DNA of 35,607 nt from Phaeodactylum tricornutum CCAP 1055/1 (GCF_000150955.2 NC_011684.1:728619-764225); one strand, 5' to 3'; positions 11,945-22,500 are shown, counted from the stretch's first letter. Made by a program: numbers and translations. The notes: generated from the sequence alone by a model not told the origin.

Positions 11945-12292
11945 ATGGGAGGTCATGCCGCCTGGCGTAAAAGGGTCGCCAATGGAGAACTTGCCAAAGG
12001 ATCGGGAGGAGCGGCCCTTAGACATCGTCCTCGATTTGGTCGAAAGGGTAAAGACATCGACCTGAATCGCAAGGGAAATATAAAAGGTGGAAATCCGGAA
12101 AGGAAAAAGCGGAAAGCTGACGGAAATGCCACGCGGCCGAGATCGCAACAGATATTTATAGCGGACACCGAGCATGCCTCGCAGACAGTTCGAAACGGAA
12201 TCGTTAAAACGCTGTTGCTTTGTCTTTCAGCATTGCTTGTTTTTCTTTGGTACCTCTGGCCTCAAAATGCAACACATACGGAACAAACATAA
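11945..12292 (+). CDS. Possible small basic tail-anchored protein
   Basis: 115 codons from the ATG at 11945. The protein starts MGGHAAWRKRVANGELAKGS, is very rich in Arg, Lys and Gly up to residue ~70, and ends with one hydrophobic segment (IVKTLLLCLSALLVFLWYLW) and a short polar tail, the layout of a C-tail-anchored membrane protein. I do not recognise a family. A minus frame over the same bases (11888-12175) is less protein-like, and an upstream ATG at 11918 opens only a short frame. It lies between the PDZ and ABC transporter genes and converges on the latter with 94 bp between them. It would be confirmed by a transcript. Confidence 0.42.
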   Translation: MGGHAAWRKRVANGELAKGSGGAALRHRPRFGRKGKDIDLNRKGNIKGGNPERKKRKADGNATRPRSQQIFIADTEHASQTVRNGIVKTLLLCLSALLVFLWYLWPQNATHTEQT

Positions 12293-12386
12293 GGCTAATG
12301 TTGTCATGGAAACTCAGTTTTACAATACAGTAGTAATGGTAGAAGATACCGATACGCATTCGTAGAGTTTGTAGAGAAGAAGTTTT

Positions 12387-14687
12387 TTAAGGGTATTCTT
12401 CTACTGCTGTGGTCGACTTATGAGCGGACACAATCCCTTGTTCTCGGGCCAGATTAGCGAACCAGCCATTCTCTTTGCACAGCAATTCCTCGGGATGACC
12501 CGTTTCCACAATCCTCCCTTTTTCCATAACCACTACTCGATTCACATTCAATGAGCGAACCACACCTAGTCGGTGTGTCACCATCACCATACTCTTTGAG
12601 CGCTCCATCGCTCGCAGCAAGGCTTCAACCACCGCCCTTTCAGATTGGGAATCTAAGGCGGCTGTCGGTTCGTCCAACAAAAGTACTTCGGGATGCCGAA
12701 TCAAGGCACGTGCGATAGCAACCCGTTGACGCTGACCGCCGGAAAGGGAACGTCCACCATCTCCCACCCTTGTATCAAGTGAAAGGTTTAAATCATTCCC
12801 CGGCTGCACTGGGAGACCAGCAAGCTCCAACGATTTGGATGTCCTCTCCCGATAAGCATCACTGTAGCATTGCTCACCAGTCTTCGGATCAACGGCGTCC
12901 TTTTCAATACCGTACAAGATATTCTCCATTAGACTCATAGGAAACAAACTCGGCTCTTGTGAAACGATGGAGACCTTGGAGGCAATATCCTTCCTTGACA
13001 TTTCCGTCAGAAGAGTTCTTTCCAGTTGAATCGATCCAAAAGTTGGATCGTAGAACCTGAGTATAGCGCGGAGCATGGAAGACTTTCCACTACCACTTCG
13101 ACCAACGATTGCAACTCGGTCGCCTTCGTCGATTTTTAGGTCGATACAGTCCAGCGCGGGTAAGTCCATTGCACTGTACTTTAGTGTCATGTTGTGAATG
13201 TTGATAATTGGCGTCAATTCTGAGCCATTTAAATGTTTTACAGAATGATCGACGGAGGGCAACGCCAGCTTCATTGGCGGATCTCGTACAGAAGGTACTC
13301 TTCGAATCAAATCAAATACAGAGGTACTCGCCCCGATCGCGCCTTGAATTTTTGCCCATTGATCACCGACTTCATTGGATGACTCGAGCACAAAATTGGT
13401 GTAGAACATAAAGGTCGTCAATTGAGCAGCGGGTAAGCCTCCTGTTCGACCAATACTCCAACAAGCAAAAAGTAGGAGTACTTGCAAAATTCCTTGCAAA
13501 GTGTCTGAGACAAATTTGTGCGTTCCGTATCCCCATGCTTGCGTTTCTTCAAGATCTAACGCTTTGCTCTGCGCCGTCTCGTACTTATTTGACTCAACGG
13601 CCACTCCGTCAAAGGCACGAATCGTTTCCGACATGGAGAACGAAGTCTCCGCCACGGCAGTCGCGTCCGCAAAGGTGTCCTGAACACGCTGCGCCAACAC
13701 ACGATTGAAAGCACCATAGATAGTCGAGAGCCAGGCAACGAGACCAATTCCAGCAAAAGTCCAAAGAGACAACTTTGGAGAAATTCTGATGAGGTACGCA
13801 CTCCCAAAGATAAATTGTGCCAACTGACGACAGACGACGTTGACATGATAAGATATCACCATTCCAATCTTGTTTACATCGCTATTCAGACGGCTGAGTA
13901 AATATCCGGTCTCATTGGAGTCAAAGAAAGCAGCTTCCTGCAATAGAAGACTACGATGTAGCTTGACCCGAATATTGTAGTTCGCTCGACTTCCCGCGAT
14001 CCAAAATAAGCTTCCTCGACAACCAGTGAACAACGCACCCAGTGTACTCGAAACGACAAGCCCGGTCAAAGCTTGGAATACCTTTGCCCTTGTGCCGTCT
14101 AATGTTGCAACAAGCTGGATGCATATGGCGTAGTAATGCGGGATAACACTTGTCATGAGCGCTCCCAGTATGAGAAAGAAAAATGACGGAGCCACAATTG
14201 AAGCGGTATAGTCTGCTAGAGTTGCCAAGTTTCGGCGTTGCTCGTTCAAGTTCGACAGGGTCTTGAGCCATCCTGATGATCCATTCTTAGATTTAGTTTT
14301 ACCCAATCGTTGACGGCATTTTCGTATTCGTTTTCGCCGTCGATTTTCTTTAAAAAGCTTCAAGACGTAGTGAGCAAAAAAGGTGACACTTGCAGTCAAT
14401 GGTTTCGTCGAAGGACAGATCTCGTTTGGATCGTAGTATCCTAATCCAAACGAATTTCTCGGCCCAGCTTCTTCTACTAAAGGATGAGAGTGGAGCCTTA
14501 CAGTGCCGCTTGATCCACGATCAATTGTCAATGGCGGAGAGGAATTTTTTTTCAAAGGACGTGTAGTCAACTTTCCAATGTAAGCCATGTCCCCGGACGG
14601 CGACAGCGCCAAAACCAAAAACCAAGGAATAGCATATCGGAGATGAAAGTTGATTGTGAATAAGATACGATGGTTTTTCTGTAGCAT
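12387..14687 (-). CDS. ABC half-transporter, ABCB (TAP/MDR/ATM-like) type
   Basis: 766 residues from the first ATG in frame (14685-14687). The N-terminus has a short hydrophobic leader and a basic region, then a membrane domain (about 160-480) with typical exporter motifs such as LHRSLLLQEAAFFDSNETGYLLSRL. The nucleotide-binding domain is complete: Walker A GRSGSGKSSML (about 526-536), Q-loop VSQEPSLF, signature LSGGQRQRVAIARAL (about 644), Walker B VLLLDEPTAALD and H-loop MVTHRLG. One membrane domain and one ATPase domain make a half-transporter that must dimerise. ATP-driven export of a peptide, lipid or conjugate is expected; the substrate and membrane are not clear. It is the last ordinary gene before the subtelomeric repeats, 378 bp from the first CCTAAGG module. 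Confidence 0.93.
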   Translation of the reverse strand: MLQKNHRILFTINFHLRYAIPWFLVLALSPSGDMAYIGKLTTRPLKKNSSPPLTIDRGSSGTVRLHSHPLVEEAGPRNSFGLGYYDPNEICPSTKPLTASVTFFAHYVLKLFKENRRRKRIRKCRQRLGKTKSKNGSSGWLKTLSNLNEQRRNLATLADYTASIVAPSFFFLILGALMTSVIPHYYAICIQLVATLDGTRAKVFQALTGLVVSSTLGALFTGCRGSLFWIAGSRANYNIRVKLHRSLLLQEAAFFDSNETGYLLSRLNSDVNKIGMVISYHVNVVCRQLAQFIFGSAYLIRISPKLSLWTFAGIGLVAWLSTIYGAFNRVLAQRVQDTFADATAVAETSFSMSETIRAFDGVAVESNKYETAQSKALDLEETQAWGYGTHKFVSDTLQGILQVLLLFACWSIGRTGGLPAAQLTTFMFYTNFVLESSNEVGDQWAKIQGAIGASTSVFDLIRRVPSVRDPPMKLALPSVDHSVKHLNGSELTPIINIHNMTLKYSAMDLPALDCIDLKIDEGDRVAIVGRSGSGKSSMLRAILRFYDPTFGSIQLERTLLTEMSRKDIASKVSIVSQEPSLFPMSLMENILYGIEKDAVDPKTGEQCYSDAYRERTSKSLELAGLPVQPGNDLNLSLDTRVGDGGRSLSGGQRQRVAIARALIRHPEVLLLDEPTAALDSQSERAVVEALLRAMERSKSMVMVTHRLGVVRSLNVNRVVVMEKGRIVETGHPEELLCKENGWFANLAREQGIVSAHKSTTAVEEYP

Positions 14688-15064
14688 TTTAGAGTCGATC
14701 GTGTTCGTTGTCGAGATAAAGCGAAAGAGCAACTTCGGAATTCGGTGGCCCGCTATTCGAGTAATAATTGCTAGCCCCTTTAGCTCTGCAGCTCCTCAGA
14801 TACCCTCCAAATATATTTTCTTTCACCCGGTACTTCAAAGTAACGAAACGGCCCTGGGACTCGTAGATAGAAATGAAAGAACTGATTCAGCTTCCAGTCA
14901 CCATCGATTGCATGCTCCGCATATAATTTTATTGGAAGGGGCGTGTGGGATTTTTCGGAGGAAACCACGACCATTGAAAAAGCGAGCTCCCATCTCAGAT
15001 ACAATCCACCGGCTGTGACTGACACAATCATCGACATGAATACGACTCACCTTTGTTGGTCTCA
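14688..15064. other. Transition zone between the last ordinary gene and the subtelomere
   Basis: 377 bp that should contain the ABC transporter promoter. Frames here (14650-15018 plus, 14780-15037 minus) are not recognisable proteins. The stretch ends at the first CCTAAGG module. Confidence 0.4.
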
Positions 15065-15315
15065 CCTAAGGGGAGGGGGTATCCCAGAGTAGTAACTATG
15101 TACCTCGCTGTATAAAATTTATCCAAAAACTCTTCCTAAGTAATTCCTCTGGGATAGCAGGGTTTCCCTCTGGGATGTCTAAGTAATCACTCTGGGATAG
15201 CAGGGTTTTGCTCTGAGATATCAGGGTTTCCCTCTGGGATATCAAATAAGGTTAAAGCCACTACTCTGGGATACCTAACTTGCTGACGTCCGGCATACAG
15301 CCTTCACAGTCAGTT
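15065..15315 (+). repeat. CCTAAGG module, family A: leader and first array units
   Basis: It begins CCTAAGGGGAGGGGGTATCC. The leader motif TATCCCAGAG is the reverse complement of CTCTGGGATA, which then recurs through the array (from 15147 onward and in the following 165-bp units). Between leader and array lies an AT-rich block with TATAAAATTTATCCAAAAAC and CTAAGTAATT, shared with the other families. There is no coding sequence. It marks the edge between single-copy genes and the repeat mosaic. Its distal body (CCTAACTTGCTGACGTC, then TTGTTCTTCC) is shared with family D. Confidence 0.8.
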
Positions 15316-15975
15316 GTTCTTCCCCGAATTGTTTGTGTTGTGTATTTCCTCTGGGATATCATATCCTTCCTCTGGGATATCATGTATTCCTTCTGGGATA
15401 TCAAATAGGGTTCGAGCTACTCCTCTGGGATACCTAACCTGCCAACATCCGGCATACAGCTTTCACATTCACAGTCAGCTGTTCTTCCCCGAATTGTTTG
15501 TGTTGTGTATTTCCTCTGGGATATCATATCCTTCCTCTGGGATATCATGTATTCCTTCTGGGATATCAAATAGGGTTCGAGCTACTCCTCTGGGATACCT
15601 AACCTGCCAACATCCGGCATACAGCTTTCACATTCACAGTCAGCTGTTCTTCCCCGAATTGTTTGTGTTGTGTATTTCCTCTGGGATATCATATCCTTCC
15701 TCTGGGATATCATGTATTCCTTCTGGGATATCAAATAGGGTTCGAGCTACTCCTCTGGGATACCTAACTTGCTGACATCCGGCACACAGCTTTCACATTC
15801 ACAGTCAGCTGTTCTTCCGCGAATTGTTTGTGTCGTGTATTCCCTCTGGGATATCATATCCTTCCTCTGGGATATCACGTCTTCCCTCTGGGATATCAAA
15901 TAGGGTTCGAGCTACTCCTCTGGGATACCTAACCTGCCAACGTCCGGCATACAGCTTTCTGTTGTTCCTTGCGAA
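15316..15975 (+). repeat. Family A array: four tandem 165-bp units
   Basis: Units start at 15316, 15481, 15646 and 15811, each exactly 165 bp apart; the second and third are nearly identical and the fourth is more diverged. Each unit carries four copies of CTCTGGGATA(T/C)C or close variants. Because 165 is divisible by three, frames stay open across the units on both strands (plus 15314-15775, minus 16200-15805); I take these as a by-product and not genes. It is minisatellite-like and part of module A. Confidence 0.85.
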
Positions 15976-16059
15976 TTGCGTTTGCGTCAGCACTTTGTGT
16001 GGCTTTGTCGGCCATATAACGGATTCTTCTATACTCACGCAATGTATTGTTGATACAAT

Positions 16060-16840
16060 GAGGGAGTAAGATGAATAAAGGGGAAAGCCTCGTAAGGCCC
16101 CGATTGTATTGTATTTAATCGGTAACTCAATCGGTTTGACCTCGACTGAATTTAGAATTGTGAGTAGAGACAAATATGGATGTAATCTTTTCGAGTGCAA
16201 ACAAATCCCTTGGAGCTCCCTTAGGAGTCTCAGTAGAATCAGTACTACTCTCCACGGATAGTCACATTACTGGGATAGTAATGTTCTGGTCAATCGTATT
16301 CAAGGAGACCGTAGCCTCTGTACTGTCTTCTATGCGTTGATCCCGCAGAATCCAGATGACTGCAAATGAATGCAAATGAATGCATATGAATGCAAATGAA
16401 TGCAGATGAATGCAGATGAACATGAGACCCTTTGATCGTGTGCAGACTTATCTGCTTCGATTCAATCCCAGTTTGTAGACGTGGAGAAGGTATTTTCTTT
16501 ACCTCTCAAGGGATGACCATAATAGAGAAAATCGCTTATGTAAAAATGATTTCTTGGTCGGCAAGACATGTCGTCTTGCGTGTCACAACTGCTGCATCCT
16601 TAGATGCACACACGTGTCACTTCGCACTGCCTTCGCAAATGACATTTCGGTAATGACCCGAAAAACATTGCCTCTATCCGCAGCGTCGTACAGACGACGA
16701 CTGGGACAGTAATAAGGCTGGCAAACATGGCCAATATTCAGAGCTAGGCACTATGCTAGTTGAATGTTCCAACAACAATAGCTATGACAATTGCTCACCT
16801 TAGTGGCAAATTGCAGTATTGCGTGGCTATACTTTATCAC
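16060..16840. repeat. Dispersed hairpin-rich repeat E, copy 2
   Basis: A relative of 3650-4320 with the same order of landmarks: GGGGAAAGCCTCGTA at 16079, short hairpins, ATGTTCCAACAA, and the right end GTGGCTATACTTTATCAC at 16840. Hairpins: ACATTAC/GTAATGT (16264-16270 with 16278-16284), GCAAGAC/GTCTTGC (16561-16567 with 16573-16579), TTTCGG/CCGAAA (16645-16650 with 16658-16663), GTCGT/ACGAC (16685-16689 with 16694-16698). Family B module 1 follows two bases after the shared right end. No coding sequence was recognised. Confidence 0.6.
16358..16422 (+). repeat. 10-bp microsatellite-like tandem repeat
   Basis: About six copies of a unit close to ATGAATGCAA, with A/G and A/T variants, inside repeat E copy 2. 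Copy 1 of E lacks it, so it expanded after the two copies separated. Confidence 0.85.
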
Positions 16841-16842
16841 TC

Positions 16843-17165
16843 CCTAAGGGGAGGGAGAACCCAGAGTAGTACTTTCCTACAATGATGTATAAAATCTATC
16901 TAAAAACTCCTCATAAGTTAACCCTCTGAGTTCACAGTGCGACATATAAATATTCCCTCTGAGTTCACAGTGCGACATATAAGTATTCCCTCCCAGTTCA
17001 CTGTCCGATGTTGTAAGTAATTCCTCTGGGTTCAGTGTCCAACAACATAAGTAAACCCTCTTGGTTAACCCGGAGAACAGTACTTCTTTTCTAAAGCAAT
17101 AAAATCTTTTTCAAATCCTTACTAATGTAAAGTGACGCTGTGAAAACACCCTACCAAAACACCTG
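16843..17165 (+). repeat. CCTAAGG module, family B, copy 1
   Basis: It starts CCTAAGGGGAGGGAGAACCC. The leader motif GAACCCAGAG is the reverse complement of CTCTGGGTTC, found in its array at 17024. The array has five motifs at 33-34 bp spacing (16924, 16957, 16990, 17024, 17058): CTCTGAGTTCACAG, again, CTCCCAGTTCAC, CTCTGGGTTCAG, CTCTTGGTTAAC. A TATAAAATCTATCTAAAAAC block sits between. Its tail holds a degenerate second leader (AACCCGGAGAACAGTACTTC, then AATAAAATC). The unit is exactly 323 bp and is followed head-to-tail by copy 2. Confidence 0.85.
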
Positions 17166-17488
17166 CCTAAGGGGAGGGAGAACCCAGAGTAGTACTTTCC
17201 TACAATGATGTATAAAATCTATCTAAAAACTCATCATAAGTTAACCCTCTGAGTTCACAGTGCGACATATAAATATTCCCTCTGAGTTCACAGTGCGACA
17301 TATAAGTATTCCCTCCCAGTTCACTGTCCGATGTTGTAAGTAATTCCTCTGGGTTCAGTGTCCAACAACATAAGTAAACCCTCTTGGTAAACCCGGAGAA
17401 CAATACTTCTTTTCTAAAGCAATAAAATCTTTTTCAAATCCTTACTAATGTAAAGTGACGCTGTGAAAACACCCTACCGAAACACCCG
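17166..17488 (+). repeat. CCTAAGG module, family B, copy 2 (tandem)
   Basis: A nearly identical 323-bp repeat of copy 1; I can pick out only a handful of substitutions. It ends where a further CCTAA (17489-17493) begins and then diverges into unrelated sequence, as if a third unit had been lost there. Confidence 0.87.
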
Positions 17489-17989
17489 CCTAATCAAAAT
17501 TTCTGGCTGGCAGTGACGGTGTATGATGCAACATCCAAAACCTCACGGTCCGTCCAACATTTGAAATTTCTAATTTTCACAGTCATGCAACCAAAACAAC
17601 TTCAACATTCAAATGATAGGCACACCCATTAGGAAGAGGTCTAGCAAGCAACTCCAACAAGCTGCCACGGACAAGGCATTAATGTAGTCGGTGCAGCAAT
17701 TGTCCGCTTTGGAGGATTTCTGGCCTTTGCAAATGGCAAAGTGGGAAAACGGTACCGGAGTGGAAGATCCCAGGCGCAATATCTTCGACGCGATTTCAAG
17801 GAGCAGGGGGAAGCGGCACAGAGGGAACAGGAGTTCCGCAAAACAAAGTTTGCGACAGGGTTTAAATGATGTCGAACAAAATCGGAATAAGGCTGGGATA
17901 AAGCTCAACGCGAGCAGTGTGCGCCAACCGACAAGTTTACAAATACACTACGAACGCTACCACGCTACAAAATGGAGACACTGCTTGCA
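17489..17989. other. Unassigned subtelomeric sequence
   Basis: About 500 bp without a gene I recognise. A plus frame at 17691-18002 (no strong motifs, Lys/Arg/Gln rich) could be a decayed coding fragment. A weakly similar purine-rich stretch lies at 33950-34130, upstream of the other copy of the following duplication, so the two may be diverged homologues. Confidence 0.35.
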
Positions 17990-18900
17990 CTTCAGGAACT
18001 AAATCAACTAGTCTTTTTAAAGTTAGCATACTGTTACGCATTTTTTTGAGTGTTTGTAGTATCTATAGCTGTTCTACACACATGTTGGTTGTATTTTGAT
18101 ATCTGTTGTATCCTGTACTATTTTTATTGTGGATTCTATTTGGTTTACTTGTCCCCCACACGGCCTGCATCTGCAACTCTCTTGGTCACTCCCATTATGG
18201 CTAGGGAAATGGAAAGCGTTGTTTGCCACGGATAGCAGCCAAGCAAGGTTTCCTCCGGTCACAGATAGAGTGACCCAATACAACTGATATTTTGCCAACA
18301 CCAGCTTTGGTCAATGAAACACTGGCAAGCCCCTTGCAACCGGAAATGATAACTACCAATACTTCCCGCAATTTTCATTCAATTCCAACTTTGGTTCCCT
18401 CCGTCACGATCGCAGCAAGGCATTTTCGATGGTAAAAAAATATTGCGGCCTTTGTCGGCCCCAAATGACATGCTTTTGTTGTGCCAAATGACAGCACAGT
18501 GGGTACCTGCAGCCAAATAAGGGTTCTGTTTGATACGGGTTGACGGATCCGGTTTGACCGTTGCCATCGTCACCCATTGCTGTCGTTGTTGTTGCTGTTC
18601 TTGTTGTCACTGTAGACAGCACCAACAGAACCAATACCAACCAACGCCAATACAAGCACAGGGAGCTGCTTCACAGCCCAAAGAAGTGGACTACGGCTCC
18701 CGCAGTTAGTGTTTCTCTTTCGGCTGTACCATCATGTTTTGTTCTGGCCAGTACAACTGCGGTGCGTACAGCTTCTCCAGCAGTTTCCATGAAAAAATCT
18801 TCCGGGCCAAACGGCTCGTTCGCGTCGTGAATTTTTCTGAAGTTCTGACTGTCGACTCCGATTTCCCTATGAGTGTCGGCAGCATACCAGTTTACAGTGA
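17990..18900. repeat. Subtelomeric segmental duplication, copy 1
   Basis: Diverged copy of 34195-35030. Shared landmarks in order: TAGTATCTATAGCTGTTCTA, CACACATGTTGGTTG, CAAGCAAGGTTTCC, CACAGATAGAGTGACCCAAT, GGCCCCAAATGACATGCTTT, CCAACGCCAA and CTCCAGCAGTTTCCATGAAA. Small insertions and deletions separate the copies. A decayed minus-strand reading frame lies inside. Confidence 0.8.
18170..18655 (-). pseudogene. Decayed minus-strand reading frame within duplication copy 1
   Basis: Reading minus, short frames join by frameshifts to give a sequence also present in copy 2 (34333-34864): a hydrophobic start (WLVLVLLVLSTV), then after a frame change HNKSMSFGADKGRNI, then after another CLAAIVTEGTKVGIE followed by a stop, then REVLVVIISGCKGLASVSL. 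I do not recognise the family. At least two frame changes and one stop make it non-functional. Amino acids are shared with copy 2 in the same order, but the copies are also similar as DNA, so coding constraint is not proven. Confidence 0.4.
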
Positions 18901-19546
18901 GGTGCGGTTGAGGACCTAACAGGTAGAATCAGTACATATTTGAACGTGATTTTGAAACCCGCCGGCTCATTACTGCACCAAGCTATTTTTCTTGTTGGTG
19001 GACCAGGGAAATACCCGTGACATGGAATAAGTGATAAACTTAGTAGGTGATTTAGCCATCCCCTAACGAAACAATGAATTTTTCCAGATGTGACAAGATC
19101 AAATTGACGGATTGATGTAACATCTTTTCACAGTCCTTATTTGCGTTGTTAATTGTAAACTTTTCTAAAGTTGTCTGCCAACTCCAAGTGTATACGTGGT
19201 TTCCAATTTCCTTTGGACTGTCAGGAGCATATGCATCAACTCCAGTTGTAATTTTATTGCCTTGAGCATATAAATACAGAATTGTAAGTAATTTCACTTT
19301 GGTAACCTAATTACAGTTAATTAGTATATATATAAGAAACTGGAAGAAATGCGAAAAATCACTTGTTAAAAATCTCTCCCAGGAATGGAAAATTTTTCAC
19401 AGAATTTCTGTCAGATTTTTCTCAGATTCCATTCACCACCAACACCGAAGTAACAACACAAGTTTTTGGAAGCCCCCAGTCAACAATTTTCATAGTCCTC
19501 CTCCCATAAGCAACTTTTGTTTTTAGGAAAAAGCACAAGTTCCACA
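18901..19546. other. Leader region of the helicase gene with a possible minus-strand exon remnant
   Basis: The minus frame 19297-19052 ends in a stop and reads ...TILYLYAQGNKITTGVDAY, then GNHVYTWSWQTTLEKFTINN and SVNLILSHLEKFIVS. It looks like the last exon of a gene: a TAATTAG sequence just upstream on that strand could be a splice acceptor, but no earlier exon is visible. I do not recognise the family. The helicase promoter must lie in the remaining AT-rich sequence. A possible acceptor (GTTTTTAG at 19518-19525) leaves open an upstream non-coding or coding exon of the helicase gene. Confidence 0.35.
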
Positions 19547-22500
19547 ATGAGTGACTCACAGTCAAACAAATCATACTCTACCAAACAAACAACTGGCAGT
19601 ATGCACCTGTATATTAATAATCCATATGCAGCCAAGGGGAAAAAAAGAAAAGAATTTGACAGAGAGAGTCAAAATCAGACCCTACCCTTGTTGAAACCAG
19701 TAGAAAAAATTACCCAGCCAAGAAATAGAAGTGTATGTACTAAGGTTGGTGTTCCAACACTAGTCACTATAGCAGCAGCAACAGATCCATTGCTTCGTAC
19801 CCCAGGAAGTTCTTTGGCAACAACCAAAGAGTTCACTGACATAATAAATGATGACTCAGATGACCACATTTTTCAATGTACACCCTTTGGTCTATACTGT
19901 CTAAAATGTAAGGCAAAAGTCTCTGCAGAACAAAGCACCAGCTTTCACAGGCATGTCAAAAAGTACCATGCTGGGTATATGTGTCAAAGTTACAACAAAC
20001 TGAAGCTGGAAGTAGAGAGACTCAAAAATCTGCCACCAAATGAATTCTACTGTGAAGGTACCCAAAAAGTGCTGGATACCTGTGGTATATGTGGAGAGGT
20101 TTTTTCAAGACCAGATAATGTCCAACGTCACATTGCAAATTCAATCCAGAAGGGAGGTGCATGTGCTCAGGCTGACATGGTAAAGAAATTGTGTGTAAAA
20201 ACCATTTGCAATAGGGTGGTTGAGTATTTACCCAAAGACAAGGTAGTCCAACCGTCAGCAAAGCTTTTCTCTTACAATGACATGACCTTGATCATCAAGC
20301 CATTTATCAGAGAAGATGAGAATGCTGAGAGATATGTTCCTATCTTCTCCCAGATCATCAAAAGTACTGGCAAGCAATTTGAAAGCAATATCATGGAACA
20401 CATTCTTCAATACCGTGAGCTGGAGGCAACTGAACTTCAATTGATCAAGTTGGTTAAGATTGCAGAAGATTGGCTGACTCAATATGCAAGGATTGAAGTT
20501 GCTGAAGTGCCTGCTAACCTCAGAGCCAGCTTGATGCTTTATGAGGGAGTGGAGGTCAATCAAGTTGCCCAGAACACAACTTTTTCTATGAGAGAAAATG
20601 TCAGCGTGTTGAGCAAGGAACTGAAAAAGCTCCTGTGCTTCCTCTGGAGACATGATTGTGTTGGAACTGGTATCATTGTCAAGACAAGACAAGAGCTCTC
20701 TGATCTTCTGGAGCTCAGTGAGTCTTCTACTCAGATCATTGAAGGTGGTCTGATAGGCAAGCTTCTGGTTGATATCTTACTGGAAAATCCTGCCAGCACA
20801 AGTCAATGTCCATTGGGCTGTGTCTATGCTGCAGCTAGATGCTTCTTCATTTCCAAGGACCAGCTTGTGTTGAGATCAGCTGATGCATCTGCTTCCCAAG
20901 TTGCCACCATAATGCACTTGTTCAGACTGGCCTACTGTTCTGTTGTGGGGACTGTGAGCCATCCTCTTGGTTACATAGAAGGAGCAAAAGTTCTGGTGAA
21001 AACTATTATGGAGAGGCCCACCATGAACACCCTTGGACCCATGATCAGGCATCTCAGAGAGATCCAGATGCAGAAACCCAAGATTGTTGACAGGTATTTC
21101 TCTAGAAATGGAGAGATTGTGGTGCAAGGGCTCATCTTCAAGCCAGAAATTTGGAAGACTCTCATTCCAAGGGTTGTTAGTGCTGCCAGACTTGTTCTCA
21201 GTCAGATCTTTGATGGAAAGGATTGGGAAGTCTTTTTGACCACAACTCTGCCTTTGCTCAATGTTGGAATATCAGGTGGAGCTGATGAGGGAGTTCAGTT
21301 TCAAGTTCAACAAGCTGGTGGAGATGTGTTCAGTGAATCTTTGAAGCTGTCTCCTCAGCTCAATGAAATGGATCAAGACCATCTGTCATCCATTGTGGAG
21401 TTCTGTTTGCATGGTCTGGGTCTTGGCAGTATGAGGTATTCAGAAACTTTAGGCCTACAAGATTTTCAAGTTCTCTGGGGGGATGGTGCTTTGTACTTCT
21501 ATGCCAAATCTACAAAGAAGTGGAAGGCCCAGTCAAAACTCAGTACTGAGCTTACCCAGCACAAGCTTCCAAAGTCAATTTCAAGGATTGTACTGCTCTT
21601 CAGACTTGTCATTTCATTGAGAGGAGGGGATTTGTCAAGCTTTGTACCAGTAAGAAGTGACAGGAAGTACCTCATGAAAGACTTTGTGCAGTCTCTATTT
21701 TGTCTTCCCAGAGCACCTGATGATCTTCAAGTCAGGCATTTCTTTGCAAGTCTGTCCAACTATTTGTTCCCTATGCAAGATGATGGGAAGGCCACCACTT
21801 CTGACATGGTTGCCATGCAGAGTCATCATGCTCCTTCTACTCATGCCAGTACCTACTTTACTCATAGAAAGGCTCATCTTGAGGACTACTATGATGCCTA
21901 CCACTTTCATCTTGGAGACAAGGATACTCAGTGGACCTTTGATATTCCCCTGGATGTTCTGCCTGAGAATACCATTGTTGCTGCTCTCAAAATCTTGTAT
22001 GGTGGAGAAGCAAATTGGCTGTCTGAGACTCAGAGGAGTATGGTTCTGACATGGTCCACTTTGTCCAAGAATGTGATAGCCAATCTACCTTGTGGAGGAG
22101 GGAAGTCTGCTGTGTGGGAGGTGACAGCCTATGCCAGACATAGAGTTGGTTTGACAAGGAAGTGTGCTGTTGTGGTGGTTCCCTACAAGTTTCTAGCCTA
22201 CAATCACTACCATTCTGCCAAGTCCAAATTTGAACTATTAGATGGTGTCAGTGTTGATATGTTGGAGAGTTCTGCTGTTTGTTCCAATCAAGTTCCAACC
22301 ATTCTAAAGTCAGATGTTCTTCCACACATTCTATTCCTCACAGTTGATGCACTGGCTAAATTGTTGGAATTCCATCTTCCCATAGTGCAAAGTATGCAAT
22401 CAAGATTGGCTGGTTTTGTCATTGATGAGTGTCACTGTCCATATACAGAAACATTCAGACCAGTATTTGACTGTTTGCAGGACCTTACAATGTTTGGTGT

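Noticed and set aside
15065-15975. Regularly spaced repeats in modules A and C resemble a CRISPR array
   Set aside because: The host is a eukaryote, the sequence between motifs is itself repeated and not unique spacers, the motifs are imperfect, and no cas genes are present.
15314-16200. Repeat-protein frames on both strands of the 165-bp array
   Set aside because: Open only because the unit length is a multiple of three; residues follow the DNA motifs and no start or domain supports a gene.
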